In this document: piece after piece, positions 29,649-42,299 of the stretch
Numbering within the stretch: the first letter of the stretch is position 1
Layout of the letters: the number at the start of each line of letters is the position of its first letter
Origin: Asterias rubens
Lineage: Eukaryota; Echinodermata; Asteroidea; Forcipulatida; Asteriidae
Assembly (NCBI RefSeq): GCF_902459465.1
Contig: NC_047083.1
Coordinates: 2,730,501 to 2,794,500 of the forward strand
DNA: 64,000 bases
Direction: 5' to 3'
Translations under genes and position numbers: made by a program
Notes under the pieces: model-generated
What the model saw: the letters and a program-made list of their open reading frames with translations, nothing else
Databases searched by the model: none
What the model was told of the DNA's origin: nothing

Positions 29649-32600
29649 TCAATCCACGTTATACATCCAGTCGTTCTGTACCCGACCGTACTGTGAACAA
29701 GCAAAAAATCAAAGAACAAAATTAAAGCATTTTTTTTAATGCAGGAAACTGCTCAAGGAGCCAAGTGACCTGGGCCCAATTTCATGGAGCTGCTTAAGCA
29801 CAAAACTTTGCTTAAGCAAAAAAATCCTTGCTTAGTAAAATTAGATTATCGGCCAAGACTACACTTAATTGTTGTGCTAATTAAACAATAGCTAAATACC
29901 AGTCACATGCAATGTTTATGGCATAAAATTTTGGCCAATAGCATGTGTAAAATAAGCAAGATATTTTCATGGTTAAGCAACTTTTTATTGCTTAAGCAAC
30001 TTCATGAAATTGGGCCCTAGGGGCAATTTCATAGTGCTGCTTAAGCGGAAAGTATTTATATTGTGCCTGCGACAAACATTTGCTGCAATGCGTTTTGGAA
30101 GTTAATTATAACTCACAACTAGTATCAAAGTCCCGACTATTTGAGGCAAAACTAGTCGAGTAGTAAATTTGACTAGTCTTAACATACCTGTATATTAATT
30201 TTGGTTTTTACCCATACACCGATGTGTGTTAGCACTGTATACTCAGTACTTTCCCGAGTCCTGTGAAAAAATATCACAGGCATGTTACTCGGGTGGGATT
30301 CGAACCCACGACCCTTGCAATTCTAGAGCAGTGTCTTACCAACTAGACTACCGAGGTTGCCCGGCAGCTAGAGGCAGTTCGAATCTCGGGCAACCTCGGT
30401 AGTCTAGTTGGTAAGACACTACTCTAGAATTGCAAGGGTCGTGGGTTCGAATCCCACCCGAGTAACATGCCTGTGATATTTTTTCACAGGACTCGGGAAA
30501 GTACTGAGTATACAGTGCTAACACACATCGGTGTATGGGTAAAAACCAAAATTAATATTCTTTATCCCCGATGCAAATTTAACATCTATTATACCTGTAT
30601 ATCATTTAGCTCGTTGTAAAACCTGGTGGCAAGCTTTGCTCCGTTCTTCATCGTCGGTATCTCTAGATCTTCATCTTTGTATAAAATGCTAGAAACAGGA
30701 CATACTACACACGCAGTACCAGCTCCAAAGATCTCATATATCTACATGAAATACAAAAGATAATAATGAATTGAAAGATGTTTCAGACTTAAAGGCAGTG
30801 GACACTATTGGTAATTACTCAAAATAGTTATTATCGTAAAACCTTACTTAGTTACGAGTAATGGGGAGAGGTTGATAGTGTAAAACATTGTGAGACACGG
30901 CTTCCTCTGAAGTGACATAGTTTTCGAGAAAGAAGTAATTTTCCGCGAATTTGATTTTGAGACCTCAGATTTAGAATTTGAGGTCACAAAATCAAGCATC
31001 TGAAAGTAAAGAAAGAAATTGGTTACAGAATTGGTACGAAACAAAAATCGTAAAGATCACAGATTTACATAAAACTTACACGGTCTAATGATGATAATAG
31101 TTGAAAACACCCCTTGAAATATTTCTGTCTGAAATGTCATATTTCTGTCTGAAATGTCATATTTTATGAGAAACGTTTGGAGTGTATTGCTCAGTGAGCA
31201 TTTTATTGACTTTTATTTTTGGCATCAATGCAATGCAAAGTTTGAAATAAGTTTTTCACTATTCTCTCGTGCCCCAGATGACCAATAGATCTCAAACTTC
31301 TACAGGTTTGTGGTTTACTTAAAGTGCTTACACTGCCAGCAACCAATTCTGTAATGTTCCTTTAAAAACTTCAGTGGGCTCAGTGAAGGCATAGTCCTTC
31401 ACCGTGGTCTGGCTAAGTCGCATGTTTAGACGCAGGGGAGTTAACTTACCCTATTCATTTGGTTTGCAGTTACATCATGTGTGTACTACTTGCCAGGTAG
31501 ATTCTGTTCTTAAGAGAACTGTCTTGCTCTATATTCAACTACTGCAGAGTAGATTTTCAGAATTCAGGAGGCTTCTCAGTTCTGAAAAGAACTGTCCTTC
31601 TTTTTAACTACTACATGGGCTGAAGTTAGAAAATCAGCCAGGACTACTACTTTAGCTTTTAGTGGATCTTTATTAACTTGATGTCAAAATTGGTCTCAAT
31701 GTTTCAACTAGCTTGCTCTAGTCATCGTCGGGAGACTTACCCTATTTTCTTTAACGCCTTTGACGAGATCCTTCATCGTGAACGGTCTCTCTGACACTTT
31801 GAATTCACCCTGTAAAGAAACAGCGGAAGTAATTTAATAAGATGATGACAAGACTTTTAGCAGACATGGGCCTCCACTTGGGCTGGAGGATTAATGCTTT
31901 TTAAAAGTCATTTAGACCGTGTCCGAATTGGTGGCTATGGCTGCGGCTACAACCGTTGCCTGGGGTGTTGCTAAGGGCATCCTATACTTCAATGCATAAT
32001 GTTGCGGCGATCCGGCCGTAGCCGCAGCCGCCAATTCGGATACGGCCTTCGTAAAAAAGACAGGGCCCAATTTCATAGAGCTGCTTTTTTAAAAGCACAA
32101 ACAAATAAGTAAAAGCACACCACGGCTGGCAAGTCGCAAATCCGTGTCAGCAGGAATTTGTTCCGAAAATATTTTCTGCTGAAGCAGCTCTATGGAATTG
32201 GGTCGATGTTTCTCTTACAGGCAGTGGACACTATTGGTAATTACTCAAAATAATTATTGGCATAAAACCTTTCTTGATGACGAGTAATGGGGAGAGGTTG
32301 ATGGTATAACACATTGTGAGAAACGGCTCCCTCTGAAGTGCCATAGTTTTCGAGAGAGAAGTATGGAAGAGTTTGCGGTAACACCATGTAATAACAATCT
32401 CTAAATGAGTTGGGGTGGTTCTGAAAAGAACCATCGGATTAACTCGACGTTTCGATCAGTATGCTCTGATCGTCTACTGGAGAGAGAAGTAATTTTCTAC
32501 GCATTTGATTTCGACACCTCAGATTTAGAATTTGAGGTCTCGAAATCAAGCATCTGAAAGCACACAACTTCGTGTGACAAGGGTGTTTTTTCTTTCATTG

Positions 32601-35600
32601 TTATCTCGCAACTTCAACGACCAATTGAGTTCAAATTTTCACAGGTTTGGTATTTTATGCATATGTTGAGATACACCAAGTGAGAAGACCGGTCTTTGAC
32701 AATAACCAATAGTGTCCACTGCCTTAAAAGGCACTTGACACTGTTGGTAATTACTCAAAAAAATTGCTATAATAAAAGCTTACTTGGTAACAAGCAATGG
32801 AGAGCTTGTATAAAACATGTATAAAACATTTTGAGAAAAGACTTCAGGCCTAAAGCCTTTTGTAAGCCATCTGAAAGCACACAAATTTGTGCAACAAAGG
32901 TGCTTTACTTTCATCTTGCAACTTCAATGACTGATAGAGTCCAAATATTCACAGATTTGTTATTTTATGCATATGTTGGGAAACACCTAGTGAGAACATT
33001 TTTACAGTAACAAAAATACTTACCCATTTCCGAGCAAGTTCCAGTAAACTTTTTCTTGTTACTCCAGGTAAAATTGTTCCATCCAATGCGGGGGTGACTA
33101 ATTCGTCTTCTAAATAAATAAAAGTTAATAGACCGATCCATTAAGCTCCGCCCCATTGCAGATTGACCAATCAAAACCCTGATTGTGCAACCAAAGGTCC
33201 AAATAATAAACAAATAAAGTCTGTCATGCGTGTGCATATTCTTGGCGCGCGCGGCAGAGTTGTGCAATATGGCATTGTAGAGGATCACGTGTTCTTGCTC
33301 ACACCGGCACAGTGGGCAGAGCCTAATGGATCGGTCTTTTGTTTTTAAAGAGTCTGGTTTCCTTATCACGCTACCAAGCATCAGCAGTTATTGTCCACAG
33401 GGAACACGGCTTGTTTTAGGGATTAATAAACTAAGAGCGCAAAGCATAAAAGCATGTGAGAACATAGCATGAAAGCTTGCGAGCGCAAAAACTTACAGGT
33501 ACAAAATCTGCTTAAATCCATTTATCTTTGGTTTTGGTACGGGGGTGTCATTTTCTTATGAATTTGGTCTTAGTTATACAATATATAAATTTTATTTTTT
33601 TTTTCTTCTGTTGGGGGGGGGGGGGTTGAACAAAGAATTGACAAGAGCGGGATTCGAATCAACAACCTACAGAAATGTGCCAGAGGTCGTTCGTTCGTAT
33701 CCCACTCCAGTTAATTCTATGTTCAACTCCAGAAGTAATTTTCCCTTATGGTTTATTTAGATAAAACATGAACAGAACAATTTTTTTTTTAATGAATTTT
33801 GGGGTGGGGTTAAAAAAAAAAAATGGATTTCCGATTTAATATTGGAGAAATCACATCCCTGTTTAACTGACCTCCTTGTTCGTTCTTCCAGTACATCATG
33901 ATGTTCATGGTGCCCACCTCCGTTACGTAATGTTCATCTTCGTACAGCCAAAGTATCTGCTGACATCCCTTGTTATTGATGGCACTCACTTGTGGCATTA
34001 TCGTAGGTCCATAATTACTGTAGAAGAGAAATAATCAAACAATGAGATTGTCAACTGTTGTTTTATGTTTTTTGGGGTCTGACTTTCCTCCTTCTCTAAT
34101 AATAATAATACTAATTACAAGTTGTTTATATAGCAGTGACCGTCTCAGCGCTTCACATTGGTCATTGGGCCAATAGCATTCCTTAAATTTTTCCCAGGGA
34201 AGTATACAACTCGCAGTCGTAGCGCTCCCAAGGCTTTTTCAAACACAATATCAACCTACCCTCACAAGTACCCATTTATGCTCATGGGTAGAGAGAAGCA
34301 ATTATAGTAATAAAGTAGCTTGCTCAAGGACACAAGTGTCACAACCGGGACCCGAACCCACACTCTGGGGTGGATTTCACAAAGGTAGTCCTAACTTAGG
34401 ACTAGTCCTAGCAGGCAATGCTAAGAGATAGGACCGGTTGTAAGTTAGGATGAGTTACTGGTCCTAACTTAGGACCAGTCCTATCTCTTAACATTGCCTA
34501 GGACTAGTCCTAAGTTAGGACTACCTTTGTGAAATCCACCCCTGGTGACCTAAGCACTAGAACTTGAATTAGACGCTCTTAACGTCCATGACACCCCCCC
34601 CCCCCACAAAAAAAAAACCCAAAAAAACTCACCTTCCGAGTTTAGCGTACCCAACTCCACCTTTCCACGCTCGTACGTGTTCCGTGTCTGCGTAAAGTCT
34701 GACCGGGTTGAACGTGCCTGTTGAGAAGTAGGGACCCACTGGACCGATGATGACAAATAGTTTAGCTTGTGTCGGTGGACTGACCCCTAAAGATGGCTGA
34801 ATGATTTAGAATTGAAACAAATATTATTTGTAAAAGTCAAAATCTGGACTTACCAAGGGACACCTGAGTAATAATAATAATAATAACAAGACATTTGTAA
34901 AGCGCCTAATGCAAAAGCCTCTAAGCGCATTAAAGAAACAATAAAATAAACAATTAGAGAAAGATACAAGATACAAATAGGCAATTTACAAAAAAGAAGC
35001 TTTAAACAAATGAGTTTTCAACAAGGATTTAAAACATTGTAAAGTATTAGCTTGGCGACTATGCACAGGAAGACTATTCCAAAGAAACGGTGCGGCGTAA
35101 GAAACAGATCTGTGGCCATAAAAAATGAACGAAGCTCTAGTAGCAGAAAGCAATGACTGTTGAGATGATCGTAAAGTCCGAGTAGTGGAATAATGAAAGC
35201 CTGTGCAAAGAGTGTGACTGGTTTCGTAGGCGCGCCTACTGATTACTTAGTCAATTGCTGTCAGATTTTTGGCCGATTTGACCCCAAAATTTTGATTTAA
35301 AATTCAATAGATATTTTGATGGGGGTTGAGAAAGTTACAAGCTTTCATTTGAGCCATTGCTCGAAAAAGTCCGCCAGTTATTAGTAGCAGTGAAATAAAG
35401 TGCTCAAAATTATTAATTTTTGTCATAGTTCTTGACCATGAATAGTATCGCTCAAAAATATCTATTTTTTAATGTTTGGGACCAAAAATCTGACATAGCA
35501 TCTTTAACACAGTACAATGATGTTAAAACGATAAATACAATACCGTTGGACCACTACACATTCCCACTGGTGAGTTTAATTACTGGCCTGACACTTAATT

Positions 35601-38600
35601 CCCTGTCCTCACACCTGGGGTCAAGGGTCAAGGGTCAATTTTGAGACCTGGCAGCCATGACCTTCATGCCCCTTCAAATAATCCCCACAGACGAGTCAGA
35701 TCCCCACAGACGAGTCAGATTTTCAAATGGAAGTGCCCTTACAGCATTCTCCCATAACAGTGGTCCACTGGACAAATGCTAGTTAAAATAACTAAAGGAC
35801 CAGTCAAAGTTCACTGCAGGTGGTCCTGCTGGCCAGTAAAGTGTTGGACAGTATCACCGTTTCATTTTTCACGTTTCAACTTTAAAATGTGGACCAGCGA
35901 AAAAAACTGGCGGACTTGTGAAAAGACGAGCTAACTGGCCAGTTAGCTGAAAAAGTTATGGGCAAATGACTGCCTCTACAAAAAATAAAATGACCTTGCG
36001 TCCTCTCCTTGGATAAAATCGAAACAATGTGTCACATCTACAAACCTCAGTGCCTATCATCGTCGGTCGTATATACAGCGAGCTCGTTGTCGAGTGTGGT
36101 ACCCAGTCACGGTCGACACGAATCAACTCCGACATACATTTCAGTAACTCATCTTTATCAAACGCCTGCAATAAACGACAAATTACAATAAATAAAACAG
36201 TTTGTAAGCGTAAAGCGTGAAAGCTTGCGAGCTCGAAAGCTTCCGAAGAGTGTGAAGCCTGCTTCAATACATTTACCTTTGGTTTTGAAACCCCTACTCT
36301 GTAATCTGGGGTGTTCTATAAAAGTATGGTTTAATCCTCATTTTCTATGAATTTGATCTTAGTTAAAAATAACTATCTCTAATGAAAAAAACTGAGAAAG
36401 ATTATAACTATTTTTTTAATTTTTATATTAATTTTTTTTTTTTTTGGGGTGGGGGTTAAAAACAAATCCAGGATTTTAGGTAAAAAAAAAAAAGGGAATG
36501 ACATCCCAGTGTTTATAGACCTTTATCATGTTTATCACGGTGTGGCCATCTTGATTTCACTCCATTATTCAAACTCATTGTAACCAAGCTGAGGCTGGAC
36601 GAAATAATAGTCTGGTGCCACGTTTGCGCACTGAATGTTGGCATTCATTACTGTTATTGGAAACGGGGAACATGACCAAGATGGTGACAGCGTGATAAAG
36701 GTTGACTACTCACGGGTAACGCACACCTGGCCGCTGATATTGACATTCTATCCATGTTAGAGTAGGGTCGGAAAAGTCGTATCGTATCGTCCACTCCGCG
36801 GTACGCTTTCATGCCTTCAAATAACTGCAATCATACAGAACGGTCAAAAACAAACTTGAGTGAATGTCAAGAAAAAAAAACCACAAGGAAAAGTGACTTG
36901 GAAATTTAAATAAGGGAATCACTGTGTGGTGAAGAGGTTTTCAACTAGTGGTTTAATCCTAACGAGGCCTGGTTCTTGAAAGTTTTACCGAGACGGAGGC
37001 AACTTCAAGGTGTGGGCTACAATTATTTTTTCCAGAGGCCATTGCCACCTATTCCTAGGGCTGAAACGGAGTTACCCCTTTTACAGTCCATACGGATGTA
37101 GGCTTGGGTATCATCAATCCGAAGCCTGGCCGGTAGAGCAGAAAACACTACCTCCGCAATTTTACGTAGCAAGTGTCACGATCGGGATTCGAACCAACAC
37201 TCTGCTGATCAAACACCAGAGCTTGAATCCAGTGCTCTTAACCGCTCGCCAATGACACCCCAAATTAAACATGAGTAGTTTTGTTTCTCTGCTCACGGGC
37301 TAGTTTGACTTCCCAAAAATTTGATATAATTTGCCAACTCTGGTTAGAAATAAAACCTCCTTACACTGCCTTACCTCAATGGCATAATGCAACGATGATG
37401 ATGCAGGATGAATAGACAAGTTGCCAAATGGGATTATCGTCGGGGCCGTCCATCCGCCATCTTTGGTCCAATCAACCACCAACATGTGATCCGTAAACTC
37501 CTTGCCAAAGACCAGGTTATTGGGATCGGGTTTCTGTTTGAGCTCGGTGGAAAGTTGTATTTGTAAGTCACTCGCCTAAAAGAGAAATAAACATTGATAA
37601 CAAAATCAATTTTTAAAAACTGTAAAAAAGGAGGAATATAAGAAGAGGAGCCAACCAAACAGCAATACACCTCTTGTTACAGGCACTGGATAAATATTAA
37701 ACTTGCGGGTCCAACCATAATTTACACATGGTTGTACCCCGTAAGTTTACTATTTATAGTGTTTTCCCTAATGCAAACAAAATTAGTAAGATAAAGAAAA
37801 GTTCAATGTACATTGAATATAATGATGTACACTAATACTGCGTACCTTAAAACTTGCAAGACTCCGCCTGGTCATGTGACTTATCCATGGTTGTTGAGCA
37901 ACCTACAATGAGAAAAATTAATTGGGTGTCATCTATTTGAACTCCACTTGGCTTCACAGAGAAAATGAAGACAGTCAGAGTATGCTGACTGAAACATCCA
38001 GTTGTTACACAGTCCAAGTCACTCACGTGCTAATGGCTGCAACAGTCATCAGAACGTGGAGGAACAACACCAGAGTGTGGGTTCGACTCCTGGGCTTGAC
38101 ATTTTGATTTGGCAAGACATACTATGCTTCTCATAAAGTGCTTTTCACTGCCAGGAAACACTTTTATTAACAAAAACCAATGTAATGTTGCTTTAATGGC
38201 CACATGTTTGGATCCTAGCAGAGTCTCAAAATAAAAGTCAACAAGGGTTCTGAAGCTTTTATTGTATCAGTGTCATTGCCGAGTGGTTAAGAGCATCAAA
38301 TTCAAGTTCTGGTGCTGATTCACCGGAGTGTGGGTTCGAATCCTGGTCGTGACACATGTGTCCTTGAGCAAGAGGCTTTACTATAATTGCTTCTCTTCAC
38401 CCAGCATGCTGGCATGCCCAGGGGTATAAATGGGTACCTGCGAGTAGGTTGATATTGTGTATGAAAAAGCCACAAGCGCCTTACAGGCAGCTCAGGGCTG
38501 TATACTCCCTAGGGAGTTGAGAAAGATTACAGGGATGTTATTGGCCCTATGACCAGGGCACTAATGTAAAGAGCATTGATACGGTCATTGTGAAATGCCC

Positions 38601-41027
38601 TATAAGAATTTGTTATTATTATTGTAATATTCTTAGTTGGGTTTGGGTCCTTCTTCCTCACGTATGTGCGGAGTAGTAGTAGTAAGTTAATCGGGAGGGC
38701 TTGAACTTGAAATTGACGTTGAATAAATAAAGTTCGCCACAGAACAAACAAATGACAAGTTGAACTCGAAAGTAAGTTGATGTCACGATAAATGATTTTA
38801 TTAAGAGTTCTCTTCTCGAACCCTCCTGTTCTCCAGTCTAGCTCAAACTAAACTCTTCCTTTTACATTCCTTTTCTTTATTCCAAACCTTGTTATTAATT
38901 ATCTTCTAAATCACAATATTCTTAATTCGCGCTTAGTAATTAGCTCACGCTTTGCAGTTGGTTTAGGATAGATCACTACATTATTATTATTATTATTATT
39001 ATTAATCTTGCTTGCCTTGAATTTTGCTTTCCAAAAAAAACTCTAAGGTCGGGTCGTTACCTCGAAAATTTCAAAAGTGCGCTTTTTATTGTCTTGCCAC
39101 GATAATTTATCTCAGAAAAACAAAAACCTGGATGGCCACTCCAAGCTTCCATAAATAGTTGTTAAATGACTGAGCAATGTACACGCCTCCATTTTCAACC
39201 AATCAAAATCCTACTTTGTGTGGGCTGGTCTCGAACCACACAAACACAACCCAGCCCCAAATCTCAAAGGTCATTTTGATAAAATATCAACAGAGATAAT
39301 TTTTGAGATCATTCATAATTTCTGGCAATGGTCATGGAAATGACAAAAGAACCAAAAGTAAACACACACCCACAGCAAACCCACCGAACTAACCAATGAG
39401 TTCACATTCTGTTGTCACTTGATCTAAGGGTCGAAGGTCAAGCATCACCAGCAGTGGAAAAGTACAGAGTCTGTTGATATGTGTTACACACATCATGTGT
39501 GTGGTGCGTTCATGCATTGTCATCTATTTTTTTTGAGAATATCTGGTTTAAAACATGTAGTTTCACTGGGGAAAAACGCATGAATTGAATTTACAATACA
39601 AGCAGGTAACTGCAGTGCAGGCAGTGGCCTTGCCTCCATTGCCCTGGTTATGCATTGGTGCCCCTTCAAATTAATGCTTTCAGTTTTACACACATCACAT
39701 GTGTATGCATTTGTCATACTATTTTGTTTTAGAAACAATGTATAAAAATGACTGGAATGGTTTGCCCTGGTCTTGGCCTTGGTGCCCCTTTACTTCAAGT
39801 ATTTTCCATAGTAGACTTTTTTAAAAAGACTTTCGCAATGGAGCCCGCAGCCTTTTTCACAAAGCGCTAGGATTAATCCTATCTTGAGTTAGGACGAGTA
39901 ACCCGTCCTAACTTAGGATGGGTTCAATGTGTTCTACGTCTTCTGATAGGGAACTTAGCTCGGCCTACATCCTAAGATCAATCCTAAGTTAGGAAGAGTT
40001 TGGTGAAATTGCTGGCTGTAGACTATAAAAAGGCTTTGCCCGCTCGATAGACAGGATGAAAAAGTTTTTCCATTGGACGCTGAGGCTGGCGTCTGCTTTT
40101 TAAAACCGTGTCACACATTAATTTCAAGCATAAACAAGCTTGTCCAAGAATTTTTATTTTGTTTCAATAATTAAAAACTAATTTGTGAACAATTATTATA
40201 AATAAAAGCTACATGTAAGACTTGAACAAAATATGTAATTTAATTGTTCACATTTCTTCATAATCATCATATATTCATAGATTTAATTTAAAACAAACAA
40301 TTGATTTCAGTGTTTTCTCGTTCTGGTACAATGTACATACACTGCAAGACTTGCAGTTTAATTTAGAGGAAATTCCAAGCTACACTACAGTTGCAATAAT
40401 CGTAACCTTCCATCCTCTCCTAGTCCCGATGTGGGACCTTCTTCCTGATTGTATCATACCGTACCACCACATTTTCAATCATATTTACAATAGAGGAATA
40501 TCTCATTTCATGATTTATGAAAGACACTGTTTTATTTTATACAAATGAAAAAGTCGTGGCAGGATACGAAAACATTTCTGGATGGAATGTAACGATTAAA
40601 TCACAACCAAATAAAAACTTGGCCCTATTTTTATTTATCATTTTTATGTTATTTATGGGTGCTACTGCTAGGCTAGGCTATTCTAATCTTTAAGTTTATC
40701 AAACGTTATTACAATTAACAATAGATTTAATAATCCAAATAATTCGCCAATAAATCTTTTATATCTTAACGATACTCAAAGCATGAAAGTAAAATTCAGA
40801 AATGATTCCAGAAAAGCAAACCAACATTTTTAATTCGTGTGTGATTACCGATTGAACTGAAAAACTAACAAATTTACAAGTAAACTTTCTCTCTCTGCGA
40901 CCTCCAATCAACTATTTTTTTAGCGAGAAAAAACCTAAACACAGAGTCACAGACAGGTAGAGGACAAACTTACCCGACGTCCCTGTTTGTGTGAAACTTG
41001 ACACAGAACCTTGAAAACACCTGCCAT
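29649..41027 (-). CDS. BCAT: Branched-chain amino acid aminotransferase (BCAT)
   Basis: Eleven exons in consistent phase: 40974-41027, 37846-37902, 37375-37575, 36714-36824, 36046-36165, 34633-34796, 33872-34017, 33024-33109, 31741-31809, 30595-30741, 29649-29690, coding 398 aa. The enzyme (fold-type IV, PLP-dependent) moves the amino group of Leu/Ile/Val to 2-oxoglutarate. Visible marks are [21 protein letters not shown], the Schiff-base lysine in [15 protein letters not shown] (near 233), the PLP-site [25 protein letters not shown], and CVVC, the redox CXXC motif of animal BCATs. The first two exons encode a basic, acid-free leader ([18 protein letters not shown]), so mitochondrial targeting (BCAT2-like) is likely. 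Introns are full of MITEs and SINEs, including an inverted SINE pair beside exon 10. Confidence 0.97.
29772..30018. mobile_element. MITE, GGGCCCAATTTCATAGAGCTGC family
   Basis: Full copy (gggcccaatttcatggagct ... aacttcatgaaattgggccc) in the last BCAT intron. Confidence 0.85.
30194..30556. mobile_element. Inverted pair of tRNA-derived SINEs
   Basis: Two copies of the same SINE lie head-to-head (30194-30362 minus, about 30383-30556 plus), separated by roughly 20 bp. Each has an A-box-like tagtctagttggtaagac and a B-box GGTTCGAATCC. The 3' body contains gtactgagtatacagtgc and cggtgtatgggta. The arms are nearly perfect over about 165 bp. They lie in the BCAT intron 39 bp from exon 10, so the pre-mRNA could fold into a long duplex. 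Confidence 0.85.
31915..32047. mobile_element. Hairpin MITE, CCGTGTCCGAATTGGTGGCT family
   Basis: Arms gaccgtgtccgaattggtgg and complement around about 50 bp. Diverged relatives are at 46971-47110 and 51491-51627, inside the ACCS promoter duplication (gattggcggctacagctaca ... caagttcggacacggccgta). Confidence 0.78.
32063..32205. mobile_element. MITE, GGGCCCAATTTCATAGAGCTGC family
   Basis: Ends gggcccaatttcatagagct / agctctatggaattgggtcg in the BCAT intron, directly beside the hairpin at 31915-32047. Confidence 0.8.
32218..32726 (+). mobile_element. MITE, GGCAGTGGACAC family, with internal insertion
   Basis: Full copy interrupted at about 32364-32487 by a roughly 120-bp sequence flanked on both sides by gagagagaagt. 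Immediately followed by a second, shorter copy (32727-33003). Lies in the BCAT intron. Confidence 0.85.
33127..33340. mobile_element. MITE, AATAGACCGATCCATTAAGC family
   Basis: Second copy (aatagaccgatccattaagc ... gcctaatggatcggtctttt), 18 bp upstream of BCAT exon 8. Confidence 0.88.
34090..34600 (-). mobile_element. tRNA-Ser/Leu-like SINE split by a hairpin MITE
   Basis: Reverse copy of the 38.3-kb SINE family: an AATAATAAT tail at 34098-34110, B-box complement near 34360, then head (cactagaacttgaattagac) at 34555-34590. The two halves are separated by the 166-bp palindromic element at 34377-34542. Confidence 0.8.
34377..34542. mobile_element. Palindromic MITE, TCCTAACTTAGGACTAGTCC family
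   Basis: Almost the whole element is one hairpin with ends ggggtggatttcacaaagg. It interrupts a tRNA-SINE, and a second copy is at 54901-55077. The CAGGGGTGG-type end recalls hAT elements. Confidence 0.88.
37130..37262 (-). mobile_element. tRNA-Ser/Leu-like SINE fragment
   Basis: Contains the B-box complement (gggattcgaaccaacactct), the variable-arm region, and the head complement (ctcttaaccgctcgccaatg). Lies in the BCAT intron, close to exon 3. Confidence 0.7.
38271..38620 (+). mobile_element. tRNA-Ser/Leu-like SINE
   Basis: The head tgtcattgccgagtggttaa has an A-box, a long variable arm, and a B-box GGTTCGAATCC at 38333-38343. The body contains tgtccttgagcaagaggctt and gggtataaatgggtacctgc and ends in a TTATTA tail. 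Too degenerate for a functional tRNA and lacks a clean cloverleaf. Lies in BCAT intron 1. Confidence 0.85.
39848..40016. mobile_element. Related hairpin MITE
   Basis: Same family as 27702-27875 (ttcacaaagcgctaggatta ... gaagagtttggtgaaattgc), lying in BCAT intron 1. Confidence 0.7.
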
Positions 41028-42299
41028 ATTTCCTGACGATTTTTTTGCAAAAACAATGTTGTTTTTTGTTCACAAATGAGGGTGAAAACAGAAGATTTTC
41101 AGGTAGACTTTCGACCGAACTCTACCGAAGCTAAACGCTGACCATCACATATCGATTCTTGCATAAAAAATATAGACCCACATTGCACGTGCGAGGTCGG
41201 GGGGTCGATGTAATGTGTAATCGAGGTTGCTCGCAGTGTATAAAACTAAACATGAAAAGCAAGTCCTTTGATCAGACTAGTCCGCTCAATGACTTGATTA
41301 GACTAGCCACGTTTTTTTTCGGATGCAGTCGTTGATGGCGCTATAACACAATAACAGAGGTGTCTTGTGGTTGGGGTTGGGGTGGGGGGGTGTGATCCCA
41401 GATTGGCCAATGTTTACTCTTAGCTTGTATACTTTTAAACTTTTTATTGGGAACCAGGTTTGATAAATGCGTTTGTTTATAAGCCAACATTAATGCAGTG
41501 CAGCGATGATTTTTGAAGCAGGTTATTCCCTGCACCGTCCCCCAAACCCAAACCCCCATGTCCCCTGGTCTTGGCCCTGGTGCCCCTTCAAAATTGTCCC
41601 ATTCACTTTGATGGAAGTGCCCTTTGCAAAATGAAAATGGCCTTGCCCTTTGAAAGATGAAACTCCAAGCCTGCGCATGCGCGGAGCATGACAAAATAAC
41701 TCAGTAGTAAAAGTCAAAAATGTAAAATTTAAAATATCCTTGTTTATTTTAATTTAATTTAAAATTGCTGATGAAATGGGAAAAAATCTTGCAATATTGA
41801 CAGTTCACTCTCGTCTTAAAGACACTGGACACCATTGGCAGTTGTCAAAGACTAGTCTTCTCACTTGGTGTATCTCAACATTATGCATAAATTAACAAAT
41901 CTGTGAAAATTTGAGCTCAATTGGTCAAGAAATTGCAAGATAACTATTAAAATAACAAACACCCTTGACACTGTCACATGAAGTTGTGTGCTTTCAGATG
42001 CTTGATTTCGAGACCTCAACATCTAAGTCCGAGGTCACGAAATCAAATTCGTGGGAAATTACTTCTTTCTCAAAAACTACATTACTTCAGAGGGAGCTGT
42101 TCCTCACAATGTTTTTACTATCAACCTCTCCCCGTTACTCGTTACCAAGTAAGGTTTTATGCTAATCATTATTTTGAGTAATTACCAATAGTGTCCACTG
42201 CAGCTCTATGTAATTGGTTCTGCTTATATAAAGAGTATATTCTGAAGTCCCAATTCTCATTTCTGCTTTGTGTGGTTTTTTTTTGCCTTGCTGTCCTCT
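41028..42299. other. Intergenic, BCAT 5' side to AMZ 3' side
   Basis: About 100-250 bp above the BCAT start is the likely promoter, with no clear TATA. 41545-41690 is an AGGCCTG-type repeat and 41816-42203 a MITE. Confidence 0.6.
41816..42203 (-). mobile_element. MITE, GGCAGTGGACAC family
   Basis: Reverse-orientation full copy between BCAT and AMZ, with both terminal repeats visible (agacactggacaccattggc ... ttaccaatagtgtccactgc). Confidence 0.9.

Noticed and set aside
30372-30460. Functional tRNA genes at 14.4, 15.1, 30.3, 30.4 and 38.3 kb
   Set aside because: A and B boxes are present, but the anticodon stems do not pair well and each is fused to a conserved SINE body.
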